Assembly: GCA_033980235.1 (NCBI GenBank)
Contig: CM067067.1
Location: forward strand, 28,790,451-28,854,450
DNA: 64,000 nucleotides
Origin: Diadema setosum
Taxonomy: Eukaryota; Echinodermata; Echinoidea; Diadematoida; Diadematidae
Reading direction: 5' to 3'
Position numbers and translations under genes: made by a program. Shown one piece after another: positions 24,637 to 36,445 of this stretch. The stretch's first letter is position 1. Each line of letters starts with the position of its first letter. Below the pieces are notes generated by a model, which saw only the letters and a list, made by a program, of their open reading frames with translations, made no database searches and had not been told where the DNA came from.

Positions 24637-25243
24637 CAGTATTCATCGCATAATCGGGCATCTGATAATCAGGAACCTCGCTTCCCAAGCTTCCCAATGA
24701 CATATGCTTCCCAGAAACATTTCCAATGCATGTTATTTTCACTGGATAATCGGGCGGGGACCTCTGATAAACGGGACAATTTTTCTTCAAGCGATCTTTG
24801 ATTTTGTTGATATTTTACACAAAAAGAGATTCCCTATCAGTTGTCATTTACTTACAAAGCAAGTTTACTTACAAAGCAAGCTTCGGACTGGTGTGTTTTG
24901 ACCTCTGTCCATCCAGTACACGTACATGCATAGCCACGAAAGCGCCGTGTATAAGTATCCATGCCATTGCGAAACACATGCTTTCACGAACATTCTTCTC
25001 CCCTACATATAAGCAAAGCCATGTGCAGGGAGAGCTAGAGAGTCGCGCCGAGGGGTAGCGTAGTTGTGTATTCATGTACATGTACAGTACTTCAGTATGC
25101 ATGTGTGTGTGTGTGTGTGTGCACTACATGTACATGTCGTATGCCGTTAGTGTATGGTGAGTGCTCATCGCGAAATTGGGCACCCCGCGTAAAGGGGCCG
25201 TGTTTGCTACTCCCAACCTGTCCCGATTATGCGACGAATACTG
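24637..25243. mobile_element. 607-bp TA-flanked element with pogo-like ends
   Basis: The left end CAGTATTCATCGCATAATCG is matched at the right by its inverted copy with one difference (cccgattatgcgacgaatac then tg). TA flanks both ends (24635-24636 and 25244-25245). CAGTAT... ends with a TA duplication resemble pogo/Tigger elements. Internal degenerate copies of the terminal words occur (ggataatcgggcggggacc, gataaacgggac, gcgaaattgggc). No transposase frame was recognised. Confidence 0.8.
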
Positions 25244-25245
25244 TA

Positions 25246-25290
25246 CTACATGAATGTATATATATGTATATATATATATTTATATATATA
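25246..25290. repeat. TA-rich microsatellite
   Basis: Imperfect (TA)n/(TG)n into which the next element is inserted. Confidence 0.85.
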
Positions 25291-25968
25291 TCGTCGCCGG
25301 TCACACGAACCGACGAATCACTCGATTTTGGGTCAAATTTTCGATTTTGAGATTTTCAATCATTTCGATAGAAGTAGACATTCCATACTACATATTCTGA
25401 AATTCTCAGTGTGTAATTCGGTGTAATTTTTACGTAGTTATCACTTTTGTAGAAGCATGTAATTCCATTTGTGAAAATTATTTGTTTTCCCCATAGACGC
25501 GTGTGTTAAACAATCAGGCGATTCGGCGGTTCGGTGACCGCACGTACTAGAAAACTAGTATGCGTGGTCACCGAACCGACGAATCAGTGCGCATTGACTT
25601 GCGTGTAGTTTTTGAGATTCAACAGTTCATTGACCGCGCGCACAGTGCGCGTACTACGTAATACATGCGTTGACAATAACAACGCTCAATGTACATGTAC
25701 ATATGGACACACATGGAAAATGACAACGTTCTTTGCAGACAGAAAATACATGCATGCAGCTCTTTGACGATTTCCAGCTTATTTGTTAACAATACAATTT
25801 GATAAAAACTTCACAAGTTAGAGCAAGAATTGAAGTCTGATGTACTACAAAAATAATTGGAAATTATAGACATGAAAGTGTAGCAACCATAAGTCAGAAA
25901 TGGGTTTTCTCGAATTGTCATTCTTACGCAAACCTGAGGGATTCGTCGGTTCGTGTGACCGGCGACGA
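25291..25968. mobile_element. Complete TCGTCG-ended twin-palindrome element (subfamily 2)
   Basis: The 29-base terminal inverted repeats are identical. They begin TCGTCGCCGGTCACACGAAC and continue cgacgaatc (25291-25319; the complement is at 25940-25968). Flanks are tata on both sides. In the centre (25520-25585) a near-perfect palindrome consists of two further copies of the terminal motif pointing outward, gattcggcggttcggtgacc and ggtcaccgaaccgacgaatc, separated by a ctag-containing spacer. The element therefore looks like two foldback units side by side. No coding capacity. Confidence 0.85.
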
Positions 25969-26877
25969 TATATATCTATAATAGTAAAAGGCGAAGTTGT
26001 TGTTGTTGTCGGGGCCTTATGTATTTCCTGTTTTATTCCGGCGTTGCTGGTTTGTCTATCTCCTCCCGAGCCGTCGGCTCCGGGCCCCCGAGACCGGTGC
26101 CGTCGGCAGCGGGAGGGTCTCTTACGTGCCTTGGACCGGGTTTCGTCCGCGCTCCGCATCCGTGTCGACGTCGAGGACGAAAAAGAAAAATTAATTAGAT
26201 AGATGCATAATGCATTTTTGTGCGTGACGTCAGAGCCGAGCGTCTAAATATTCACCGATCGTGCGCTGGACTCTTGCTTTCTCGATCGTCCATCTTTTAG
26301 CTTGCAGAGACAGTGGGGATACTAAAGTCAAAAAGATGATGGCGTGCAGCGAAATCTCTGTCATATTCCGCCGGACACGCACGCACGCACACAATGTACT
26401 CTCGGGTACGGTACGGTATGCCAGTGTGTGGACGGCCTGCGCCTGTGTATGTATTGACGATGGTTACACGAAACACTAACTGCGTGCGCGTGATATGGAC
26501 ACTCATTATGTCATTGTTAGTATACAAGGGCATTTACGTACAGCGACGTTCGCCATTGGCGTGCCCAAATGAAAACAGCGAATGCTGTTATTTTATTGTA
26601 TTTTGCACAACTGCAGGATACTATGCAGCTCAGGTACGTCATTTAGTTACTCTCAAGTCGGGTATCATTGCACTCAGACTGTTCAGGACGGCTAAATATC
26701 CACTTAAATTTTGTCCTTGCCGATCGTACCCTTCCATATCAGAGTACACGCACCGCTGTTCATTCGTTTACTGCATGGCTGCTGTAAACATGAATATTCA
26801 TGAGACGAGCGGACGCGGGGGAAACCCTCGCTTTGCTGACCGCCAATTTTTGAAGTTACAAGTGGACATCAAATGTG

Positions 26878-27120
26878 CGGTTCTATGGTGCATCAAACCA
26901 AGTTTTGGTGACAAAAATAAAAAAGAGGGAGCAAATGACGATAAAAATATTCTTCTTTCTCCCATAACTTGGGGAAAGAAATATTAAAGAAAAAATACGA
27001 GGCCCTGAGACCAATGGATTCGCACGGGTGTCTAATGACTATGATCTCCCCTCGAGATCCCCCAATAATGAAGATGCTTATAATGACAATATAGTAATAA
27101 TAATAATATTAATAATGATG

Positions 27121-27177
<57 letters not shown>

Positions 27178-28522
27178 GTAATAATAATAATAATAATAAT
27201 AACAATAATGTACAGTCTGAAGCAGATAAACGGGTGGTTTTGTGATCTATCAAACCAAGGTTTGGTGATAAAAACAAAAAGAAGAGAGCGAATGAAGACA
27301 AAATATTTTATTTCTCTCAGCACAATGGCAACAAAAAGACCAGGGGTCTAATTATAAAGTAGTCCTGCTCAGCACAAGACTACGTATGTCAGTGCAATGA
27401 AGCAGTTTTGCTATGGAGAGTTTGCGCAGGACTGTCTTCAGAAAAGGTTTTTATCAAGAGTAGAAAAATGGGGGAAACAGATTTTTACAATTCTTAACAA
27501 ATTAACATTTCCAACTCCCTTTGTTGATCATCCCCATATTATAATTCTACTCTCTCCTCTCCCCTAAATAATAATAATGTTAATAATGATAATAATAGTG
27601 ACAAAACAATAACAATAATACACTGAAATAATGGTAACAATACAATAGGCCAATGCAAATTAATGGGGAGGGTGCTATGATCCAAAACTAAGAATGGGCA
27701 ATAGAGACACAAACAGATACTGGATTGTTTTAATGTTTAAAATGAAATATCAATGATAATGAAGCTACATGAAACATCTATCAGTCGTAGAGTAACCTTG
27801 ACATGACGGGAAAAAATGTAAGATATTCACTATCCTTGAGCGATAAACTTTTTTCCTTAATTCCCTTGATCATCCCTATGTCAATTATTTAGATAAAATA
27901 ATGATAAAACCGAATGACTATGATCTCCCCTCCCACAAAATGACAATATAATAATAATAATCATCATCATCATAATAATGATAATGATTATAAAAAAAAA
28001 TGAACAGTATCAATGAAATAAACGGGTGGTTCTAGATCCATCAAACCAAGTGTTGATTATGAAAACAGACATGAGGGAGCAAATGAAGACGAAAATATTC
28101 TCTCTTTTCCCTCATAACGTGGTTGAAGAAATATCTAAGAAAAAATACGAAGCCCTGAGACCCGTGGATTCCCATGGGTGCCTAATACTTATAAAACCTA
28201 AAGACTATGATCCCCCTCGCCAAATAATAATAATTATAATAACAATATAACAATAGGGGACTAATAAGAATAATAATATGATGATAATAATGATGAAGTA
28301 TAGTCTGAAGCAGATAAACGGATGGTTCTATGATCTATCAAACCAAATTTTGGTGATTAGGTGGTGGTCATGGGTAGAAGAGAGCACAAGTAGCGAAAGA
28401 ATGAGAAAACTTTTCTTTTTATTTCATCAATAAAATGTGCAAAATCGTAGTCCTTCATACAATCTGTATAATGAGAAAAAATAAAACCCCTCAGACCCGT
28501 GGATTTCCACGGGTGCTGCTAG
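26878..28522 (+). repeat. Four tandemly arranged Helitron 3'-end units
   Basis: Four segments share the order: cgggtggttctatgatccat, caaaccaagttttggtgata, gagagagcaaatgaagac, an intervening AT-rich part, then agacccgtggatt-cccacgggt and a CTRR end. They run 26878-27035 (ends CTAA), 27228-27351 (CTAA, hairpin degraded), 28020-28185 (CTAA) and 28316-28522 (CTAG). The spacers are (AAT)n-rich. Each unit could have acted as a terminator. Confidence 0.75.
27095..27209. repeat. AAT microsatellite
   Basis: (AAT/ATA)n with few interruptions, inside the Helitron between 3'-end units 1 and 2. Confidence 0.9.
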
Positions 28523-28629
28523 TATATATATATATATATATATACTTATCTATGTGTACATAATATTTATACATATATTTCTAAACAATAGTTGTTTTTT
28601 TTAATCATTGTGGTTTTTTGGTCTATGTT

Positions 28630-29133
28630 CAGTTTGGATTTCGACAAAAAAACATATTACCACCCATGCTTTACTGGTATTTCATTAGAAAGTTTTTCAA
28701 ATCTGACTGGTATATTCCTGGACTTTTCCAAGGCCTTTGACACTATCAACTGTGAAATCTTACTCTATACATCACAGCATTACGGCTTCATGGAAGGGCC
28801 TTGGAGTGGTTCGGGAGTTACCTCGCCAACAGCAACAGTTTGGTTCTGTTGACAACAATGCATCTACAATGTGTGACATTTGCCGTGGTGTACCCCAAAG
28901 TAGTTTATTAGGCCCCCTTTTTATTCATTATTTATATCAATTATCTTCTTAGATCTTTTAATATGCTCTCTTTCATTCTATATAAAGATGAATCTAATCT
29001 GTTTTGTTCTCAGGGATATCCTGAAATTCTGTAACAAATTGTCAATGAAGAGCTGAAACATTTTACACAGTGGATTCAAGCAAATAAATTGTCTCTTAAT
29101 TTGCAACAGACTATTAAAGTTTATGCTTTTTAG
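28630..29133 (+). pseudogene. Non-LTR retrotransposon reverse transcriptase fragment, decayed
   Basis: Conceptual translation recovers reverse transcriptase blocks in order with frame changes. They are QFGFRQKN (28630), TGIFLDFSKAFDTINCEILL (about 28710, motif A with the first catalytic aspartate), CRGVPQSSLLGPLF (about 28878, motif B, usual PQGS altered), LYKDESNLF (about 28980, at the catalytic YADD position, second aspartate lost) and ELKHFTQWIQANKLSLNLQQ (about 29050). In-frame stops occur in the last segment. The pattern fits Jockey/CR1-like LINEs; the clade is not certain. It lies just downstream of the Helitron end and is not functional. Confidence 0.85.
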
Positions 29134-29199
29134 CAATCACTTGAAATGCTCCCAGGCAATGTTCAAGCCAAATAATGAAAACAAAATGAGAGAGTTAGC

Positions 29200-30701
29200 T
29201 GAATCCACAATGTGTTTTTATGATTTTCCATCAAAGTTTGCTGTTACCATGGCAACACAATGTTCAATAATGACAAAAAATGTCTGCACATCTACATACT
29301 AAAGCGGTTACAAATTTCAAGTCAAATGCTCAAAGACTAGGGGAGTTAGCTGAATCTACAATACATTTGTATGATTTTCATTAAAAATATGCTGTTATCG
29401 TGGCAACGCATCATTTAACAATGAGGAAAGAAGAAGTTTGCACATCTATATACCATGGCAATCACATGTGCCAATTTTCAAGCCAAATGCTCAAAGACTG
29501 ATGGAGGAAGCTGAATCCACAATATATTTGTAAGCTTTTTGGTAAAAAATGCTGTTACCATGGTAACACATTGTTCAACATCAACAAAAGATGTGTTTTG
29601 CAAATCTCCATACTATAGTGGTCACATGTGCCAAAATTCAAGTCAAATACTAAAAAACTAAGGTAGTTAGGTCAATCCCCATATTTTTTTTGTATGATTG
29701 GTATAAAGAACTGCTGTTGCCATGGCAACACTTCTTCACACACATGAAAAAGATGTCTTACACATCTATGCATTACATTGATATTATGTGGTGACTTTCA
29801 ACTGAATTGCTTTAGTTAACTCCACAACATTCTTTAATATTTTTGTTTTAATTTGCCATTGCCTTGATAACACATTATGCAATATCATACATGTACTAAC
29901 AAAACAAGATGTCTTGCACATCTACCTTTGATAGCGATCACACATGTGCCAAATTTGGGGATAATTGTTCAAAAAATGAGGGAGTAGTTTGATCCACAAC
30001 ATTTTGCAATTTATGAAAATTTGTGGTTGCCACTGAAACTAATTACAAAAAGGTTTTTGTATATCTATCTATGATAGTGGTCACATATGCCAAATTTGGG
30101 GTCAATTGTTCAAAAACGGAGGGAGTTAGGTCAATCAACATATTTTTGTAGGATTTGTATAAAAATTGTTGTTGCCATGACAACAGATTTCTTACACTCA
30201 GGAAAAGGTGCTTTGCACAACTATACTTTCCATTGATCGCATGTACCAAATTTCAGCTGAATTGCTTTGAAACTGAGAGTAGTTCCATCCACAACATTTT
30301 GTGGTTTTATTTGCCATTGCCATGGCAATACATTACAGGATACTGACAAAAAATGTCATCTTGCACAACTACCTATGATAGAGGTCACATATACCAAATT
30401 TTACATGAATTGCCCAAAAAGTGTGAGAGTTGTTCGAGCCACAACATTATGCATGATTTGAATAAAAATTTGCTGTTACCATGGTAATGCATTACTCCAT
30501 CCAGATAAAAAAAAATGTGTCTTGCACATCTACCTATGATAGCAGTCACACATGCTAAATTTTAGGTCAATTGGTCAAAAAATGAGAAACTAAGTCAAGC
30601 CACAATATTTTGCAATGACCACCCGCCCTGCCACCCAACGTCAGAGTGATTCCTATATTGTATATACTCCCATACACACTATGTGTGGGTGGGGGTTTAA
30701 G
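29200..30701 (+). repeat. X-box satellite 1: ~150-bp tandem units ending in a conserved tail
   Basis: About nine diverged units of 142-168 bp. Each contains cttgcacatctacc(t)atgat, gtcacatgtgccaaatttca, gggagttagctgaatccaca and a palindrome of type GTTACCATGGCAAC. Palindromes begin near 29243, 29393, 29553, 29716, 29858, 30026, 30171, 30316 and 30475; the fifth and sixth are degraded. The array ends in gagtgattcctat ... acactatgtgtgggtggggg, which is also the end of the second array at 43573. Only this sequence is visible; no protein. Confidence 0.85.
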
Positions 30702-32548
30702 GAGTTGCCCACAGTATTTGATGATTTATTTTGTACAAATGTCATTGTTACCCTACAAGAGGATCCAGCAAATTTCATTAACTTTTACTCCGCACATCCT
30801 CACCAAAAATAGTTTTATTCATACAGGTCCAAGCTTTAGAATCAACTAAGTGATGATCTAAAAAGTGCACCAATGAAAGACAGTTTTGTTTGGTTTTTAG
30901 ATAATAATTGCATTACATTTTATTTTTTTCGGATTTTTTTTTCCATCTCATTTACACAATTTCCTTGATGTTAATTACTGCGCCCATGCCAATGGATAGT
31001 ATCTGGCAATAGCTCTGCATGTGCTGTGAACCCCTGTTTCCTCTCAAATAGTCCTTCCTTCCTTCTATACCTTCCCTTCCTTTCTTCTCCCTCTAATCTG
31101 CCCCTTCCCATTGTCTCTTGTTGTTTGTCCTGTCTACGTCTTTGTTTTCCAGTAGCATCTCTGTGCCTGTGTGTGTTCCTTTTCCTTTTTTCAATTTTAA
31201 GCTCAGTTACAATTCATTGAGTGGCCCACATCTCTACAAGCTTGTCTTTTATGTGGGCATCTCTTTTCCAATAACACAATTGTTTTTAACAAATAGTTTT
31301 GTACATATATGTTTTGTATTGTTGTAGTATGTTGTACAATTGTGTTTTCCTTGAACTTGTATCGACGATATTGGAAATAAAACCTAATTTCAATTCAAAT
31401 GAAAAATACAATCGACATAGACCATTGCACGTCATTTCCAATAGAACAAAACAAACATATATATATACATCATTTTTCATGAGTAAATCTCTTTTCAAAA
31501 GTAATAAATTCCTCCCATTTTGTTGGTTCTCTCTAAGTAAACTATTAAAACAATGCAAAGGGTTGAGAGCTCTGTCAAAGCCTAATGGAAATGTTAATAT
31601 CATTGAATAATTGTGAACAAGACAAGAAGATACATATGATTGAAGAGGAAAGATGAGTGAAGAGATTTCATTTTGCAGAGCGAGTGCACTTATAGAATTC
31701 TTCTCATAGTTATATAGTTGGTATGCTCACTCTGTAGTATCTTTAATACCAAGTGAAATAGAAGGAACCAGCCTGGCATTTGACCCTGCATCACCTACTG
31801 TCTACAGGGCAGTTGCACTACCAACAGAGTTGAAGCCAGTTCATTGCAGTGACATGATAAGTTGGAACAAATACCCAATTCCTCATCTCATTTCACCTCA
31901 ATGGCAAATGAGTCACAATACAAAAGCTAGGGTTTCAATACTGATTACATCTTTCATTTTGTGATGCTCCTTTGTTCCACAAGTTCTGGTAGAACTGATA
32001 GAGGTGCTTCAGTATATCACTTGTTGGATCATTCACCACAATAAATTCTTAACAAAAAGCAATGCAATATAATATCATGTGAGTAGAAAAATACATGAGA
32101 TTGATATACCATGTTAATCTGTGCTTCATATTCACAAATTCGCAACTGTAAAAGGGCTTCTTTGTAGTGCAGACCTACAAAGATCAAGATAGGACATTGT
32201 GTGACCAATTTTCTGAAAGATTATCAGAGATGTACCCAGCAAGCATGGGATATAGAAAGTTGGATACTGTTAGTACTGTATTGATTACACAATACCTTTC
32301 TTGTCACAGCAAATACCTAACAAGTATGTTACTGTCAGTCATTTATCATTCTACACAATAGACACAATATTTAGATCACATGGAAAAGAGAAACTACAGA
32401 TAAACCATATCACAGATTTTCTGAATTTAACATGCACTCTGAGTAAAATGAAGGAATCAACCCCACAACTACCTAGGGTTGAAGCTTTCTTGATTAACTT
32501 CATGGAATTCACAAACACAAATGTACAGATACCACAAGATGTCCCTTT

Positions 32549-32583
<35 letters not shown>

Positions 32584-33527
32584 GGGGGGGGGGGGGTTAA
32601 ACAGAAGTCTTCTATTTAGGAAATGCACCCCTCCCCCCCCCCCTTTATGATATAATTACTCCCCCTAGAAAACAAGGCTATTTCAAAACACCTCCATCCT
32701 GACTGAATATGCATGACCAATTAGAGGAACATTTTGTCATCCCAGGGGGTAGTGATATGTGAACTCCTGGTCTCTGGTCTCCGAGATGTGGGCTGCTGAT
32801 GGACGTTTGCAGTCACCTGCGGAGAGATTTGGGATTACCCAAGAGAAATGCAGCTACACTGCCTGCAAGCACTGACTAGTTGACAGCAAGATGCTACCAA
32901 TTCCATGCTGAAATTCTAGCCGGCTGCATCTACTGATAAGATGTCAAGATTCAGCAGTACACACACATTTACAATAACAATGTGCAAAGCCCACATAAAT
33001 ATTACAGCAGTTCAATATCCTCCTCCCCTGCAATCATCCTTAAGCCACGATTATGGGCAATTCCAGTTGGTTTTTTAGAAAAATTGGTTGTTTTGGAAAA
33101 CATGATTTTTTTTTTTTTAGGAAATGGACTATTTTCAGAGCAGCTCAGTCTGTTCTTGAATAAATGGTATCAGCTTTCAAATAAGAATTACAAAAATACA
33201 CTACTTCAGCTATAAATATGTATGGAACTTTTCAGTACAAAGCATCTGAACATAGCTGAGTGACTATCAATACACAAGATTGCTATTGAATCACACGCAG
33301 TATGGAATGTGTGTGATGATTTTTTTTTTTTTAATTTCAATAGAAAATAAGGTTTTAATGTTTAAATTAAGTCCCTGTCTTGCAAATACAGCACTTTACA
33401 TTCAAAGTTGGCTGAATTAAGAACAAAATTATGATTCATGCTAAAAGAATACATTGCTTAAATTAATTAACAAACTCATGTTACGGGGTGAGTGTGAGCA
33501 GATGAGATGCTACGTTTAGAACATTAC
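30702..33527. other. Non-coding with homopolymer tracts
   Basis: Includes a CT-rich stretch near 31050-31130 and a T/G homopolymer block at about 32550-32597, followed by a C run near 32630-32643. A gacctacaaagatc to tacccagcaagc stretch shows no coding support. No gene seen. Confidence 0.4.
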
Positions 33528-33646
33528 TTAATAGCTGTGATGAGAGCAATTGTGTTCCTTTTACATCATGCCCAAACAGCTTTGTGGGAAAGTGTGCAAT
33601 GCACTGTAGTGCAATCCAGCTCAAACTAGGGCTGGTCTTGTGGGTA
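33528..33646 (-). CDS. Weak candidate exon, unidentified
   Basis: On the minus strand the acceptor ttaattttttcaag precedes a frame reading THKTSPSLSWIALQCIAHFP and on to HDVKGTQLLSSQLL, ending at a GTAATG donor. Without the donor it reads on to a TAA at about 33484. It is helical and HEAT-repeat-like in feel, but no family is recognised. Third-position GC is about 49%. It lies within what would be CELF intron and may well be a chance frame. Confidence 0.2.
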
Positions 33647-34417
33647 CTTGAAAAAATTAAAAATACTTCCCTGGTTTTCTTTTGAAGACTGAAACACAAT
33701 TTCAAAGTGTTATATCTTATACTTTCCCATGAAAGGGCATAAAATCTGTCCTGAGATTTCATGAAAGAAGAAGAAAAATCTATTTTGAAATACAAAGTCG
33801 GGTCCATTCAATGGCATCCATGCTTTGGGGGATTTTCAGCTAATGATAAGTACACACTGTTCATATGGGTATTCGGTAAGAAAGATTCATATCTTTCAAA
33901 AACGCAAATGATTTATACTACCTTCATGAATAGAAATTTTAAAATTTCTGTGAAAACTGCACAAATCATGTCTTCTAATCTTGAAGGTATGATTACCAGT
34001 CAGGTGTAGTTGTACTTCTTGCTATACCAAATTGCAACATTACAAAGTCAGCTGATGAAATCAACTATGATATGGAAGAGCCAAGTGTGATTCTACATGT
34101 ACTTCTTCCTCTAGAATAAAATGAGAAGGAATTTCAGTGATGGGATATTAAAGGCATTATTTACCATTTGCACATTAACAAAAAACCAGCTTTAGTGCTT
34201 CAAAGTAGTTCTAAATGTGAGTTAGGGATAGAAACAACAAATGTAAAATTGATAATCAGTGTAATCAATGTTGAGTATTGTTAAATTATATATAAAATGT
34301 GAACAACAGTAAATAATAAAATTGCTTCTAGAATAAACCACCTACAATTATGGTTTATTGAGAAAATAGTGATATTTCCTTATATTTTCAACTTTATTGT
34401 AAAATTTTTACATGGTG

Positions 34418-34513
34418 AGATGCTTTGTGATACAACTGACCTACACATATGTATCAAATGTGATAACTGGAACATTTTTTAAATCGCTGCTCCCAAGGGT
34501 AAGCACCTTTAAA
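34418..34513. repeat. Dispersed ~95-bp repeat, copy 2
   Basis: Same unit as 16835-16926 (tttgtgatacaactgaccta ... gctcccaagggtaagcacct). Confidence 0.65.
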
Positions 34514-34562
34514 GCAGTATATCTAAATATCAAGTTGCTCAAGTTTCATTTTCACAAGGAAA

Positions 34563-34573
34563 TTATACATATA

Positions 34574-34620
<47 letters not shown>

Positions 34621-34655
34621 TGTATATATATATATATGTATATATATATTATATG

Positions 34656-34723
<68 letters not shown>
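34563..34723. repeat. TA microsatellite, compound
   Basis: About 160 bases of (TA)n broken at regular intervals by ttatatgtatg, giving a weak higher-order period near 55-60 bases. Confidence 0.9.
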
Positions 34724-34727
<4 letters not shown>

Positions 34728-35975
34728 TGAGTCCCAATACACATAAACAAAAATGAGTCTCAATTTGATAGAGCTTGCCGCACTATCAAATCCTAAATCA
34801 TCAATGCCTGTTTAAGTTACATGTACATCAACAGTTCGTGAAAGATTACCTTAGTCTATTAGCCCAAATCGCAATATAATTTAGATAAAGATGACACCAT
34901 GTTTATGTCTTACATGCTAACTGACAGTCCTAAAACTACAACACTGGAAATCTTGCTGTTAGGTTATACTAACATGTGATGGAAATGGCATTTTCTCGAA
35001 AGAATGCATCTGATAGGATGGAAAGATTAGAAGTACGCCATCTGAAATCTAGATTTTTATTTTATGCGTGTGCATGTCTTGTACAATAAATCAATTCTGC
35101 CTGCAGGTCCCAATCTGCATTCTTTTTGCGAGCAGCATTTCATCTATCTTCTGGTTGTCACACTTGTCGCTGACACATTTGAAATGCGAACATTTCACTT
35201 TGATTAATCAGTCTTTCCGTTAATTCCCACATTTATCAGAAACTGAGAAAGATTGGGTGTCAGGCTTTCTCTCAGTCTAAACTTCTTTTTCCTCTCCTTC
35301 CAAAGCTCCCATTACTGTCATAGTCATTCAACCACCCCCCCCCCCCAAGAAAAATACAATTTCAACCTTTTTTTTTTTTTTCTGGTTGCTTATTCAGCAG
35401 CAAACATGTAACTTCACTCTGCAACAAAATTTTACTTAAATTAGTTTTCCTTCCTGAATGATCCACCAGACAGAAAAAAAAATGTTGATCATGGTTTAAC
35501 AGATATGAATAAATCTACAAAGTCAGTTTGGACTAATTGATAGTGTTTGGTGCATCAAAATGATTAATATTAATAGCACATCCACACAATCTGTAGATAA
35601 AAATGTTAAATCTACCTCAACAATCATCGGAAGATTTGCCCTGAGCAGCAAGTGACAAAAAAGTAGCTAAAAACATGCAAAAACCATCTACAATGATTAA
35701 GTGGACAAGTGTATCAATGACCCACCATAGACACTCACAGACATTTTGTGTCAAATATTCTATTTGAATTTGGATATCCAGAAAATGGAAAGGACTATCC
35801 TGTAAAGGATCAAGAGGATACATTTAAAAGAAGCATTGCGACTCATTCGATCAGCTGTCTCCTTTGAAATGGATTATTACAAATTTATCACAATTAACAT
35901 ACAAATAGTTGTGCTACATCAAACCTGCTGATGATGATAAAAAAAAAAAAAAATCAAACAAATTGTAACTCCTTA
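34724..35975. other. Non-coding, nothing recognised
   Basis: AT-rich with a C run near 35335-35346 and a T run near 35370-35381. No gene or element supported. Confidence 0.4.
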
Positions 35976-36445
35976 AGCCCCGGTCACACAGCACTCCACG
36001 TCTAAATCACGTACAAAAAGCTATAAAAATCTGGTGGACATGGTCGTAAGTGGTAATTTACTGTTCAATTTTGGTTTGGCCGTGCTTTGTACGAGGTATG
36101 GCCGTTGACAACTGTTCCACTGCTGAAGCACTGCCTAAACACGGTTAACCACGTCCAGCCACGTGTATGTACATGGAAAAATCCATTTGTCAGTGATATG
36201 CTGTTAAACACACGCTATTTCCCGTGATACCAACGAGTAACACGCGTCAGATGACCATGCTTTGCCCGTGACAGACCGCTAAACTTTCGCGTCTTACCGT
36301 GTCTCCCCAAGTTTTAATCACTGTCGGAACATGGATTATCACGTGTTTCACGTGTGTTGCACGTCTTTACTACGTGTGCCACCCGTGGTTGTCCGCGGAA
36401 TAAAATTTTGAGCAGTTCAAAACTTTTTGCCGCGTCCGACACCAG
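35976..36445. mobile_element. CACGT-rich putative element with a ggtcacacag left end
   Basis: An abrupt GC-richer block starting agccccggtcacacagcact. It holds at least ten cacgt/cgtg words, among them ccacgtgtatg (36158-36168) and tcacgtgtttcacgtgtgtt (36339-36358). The left end resembles those of the other self-similar elements here, but I could not find its inverted partner at the right, so the right boundary (about 36445) is a guess. No coding frame. Confidence 0.45.

Larger units (their letters stand above)
25975..28522 (+). mobile_element. Helitron, about 2.55 kb, non-autonomous
   Basis: The 5' end is TC followed by tataatagtaaaaggcgaag. The 3' end has a 9-bp hairpin (stem accgtgga-type: accc gtgga 28495-28503 and tccacgggt 28506-28514), then gctg and a terminal CTAG (28519-28522). 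Flanking bases are A on the left and T on the right. TC...hairpin...CTRR inserted at AT is diagnostic of Helitrons. There is no Rep/helicase frame. The 197-codon frame at 26394 has no recognisable homology. The 5' third is GC-rich and contains TGACGTCA (26226-26233). Confidence 0.85.

Noticed and set aside
26394..26987. The longest open frame in the window (197 codons)
   Set aside because: It lies inside the Helitron, has no Rep, helicase or other domain, and crosses into the first 3'-end unit.
27032..27351. Frames of poly-isoleucine or poly-leucine
   Set aside because: Translations of the AAT microsatellite.
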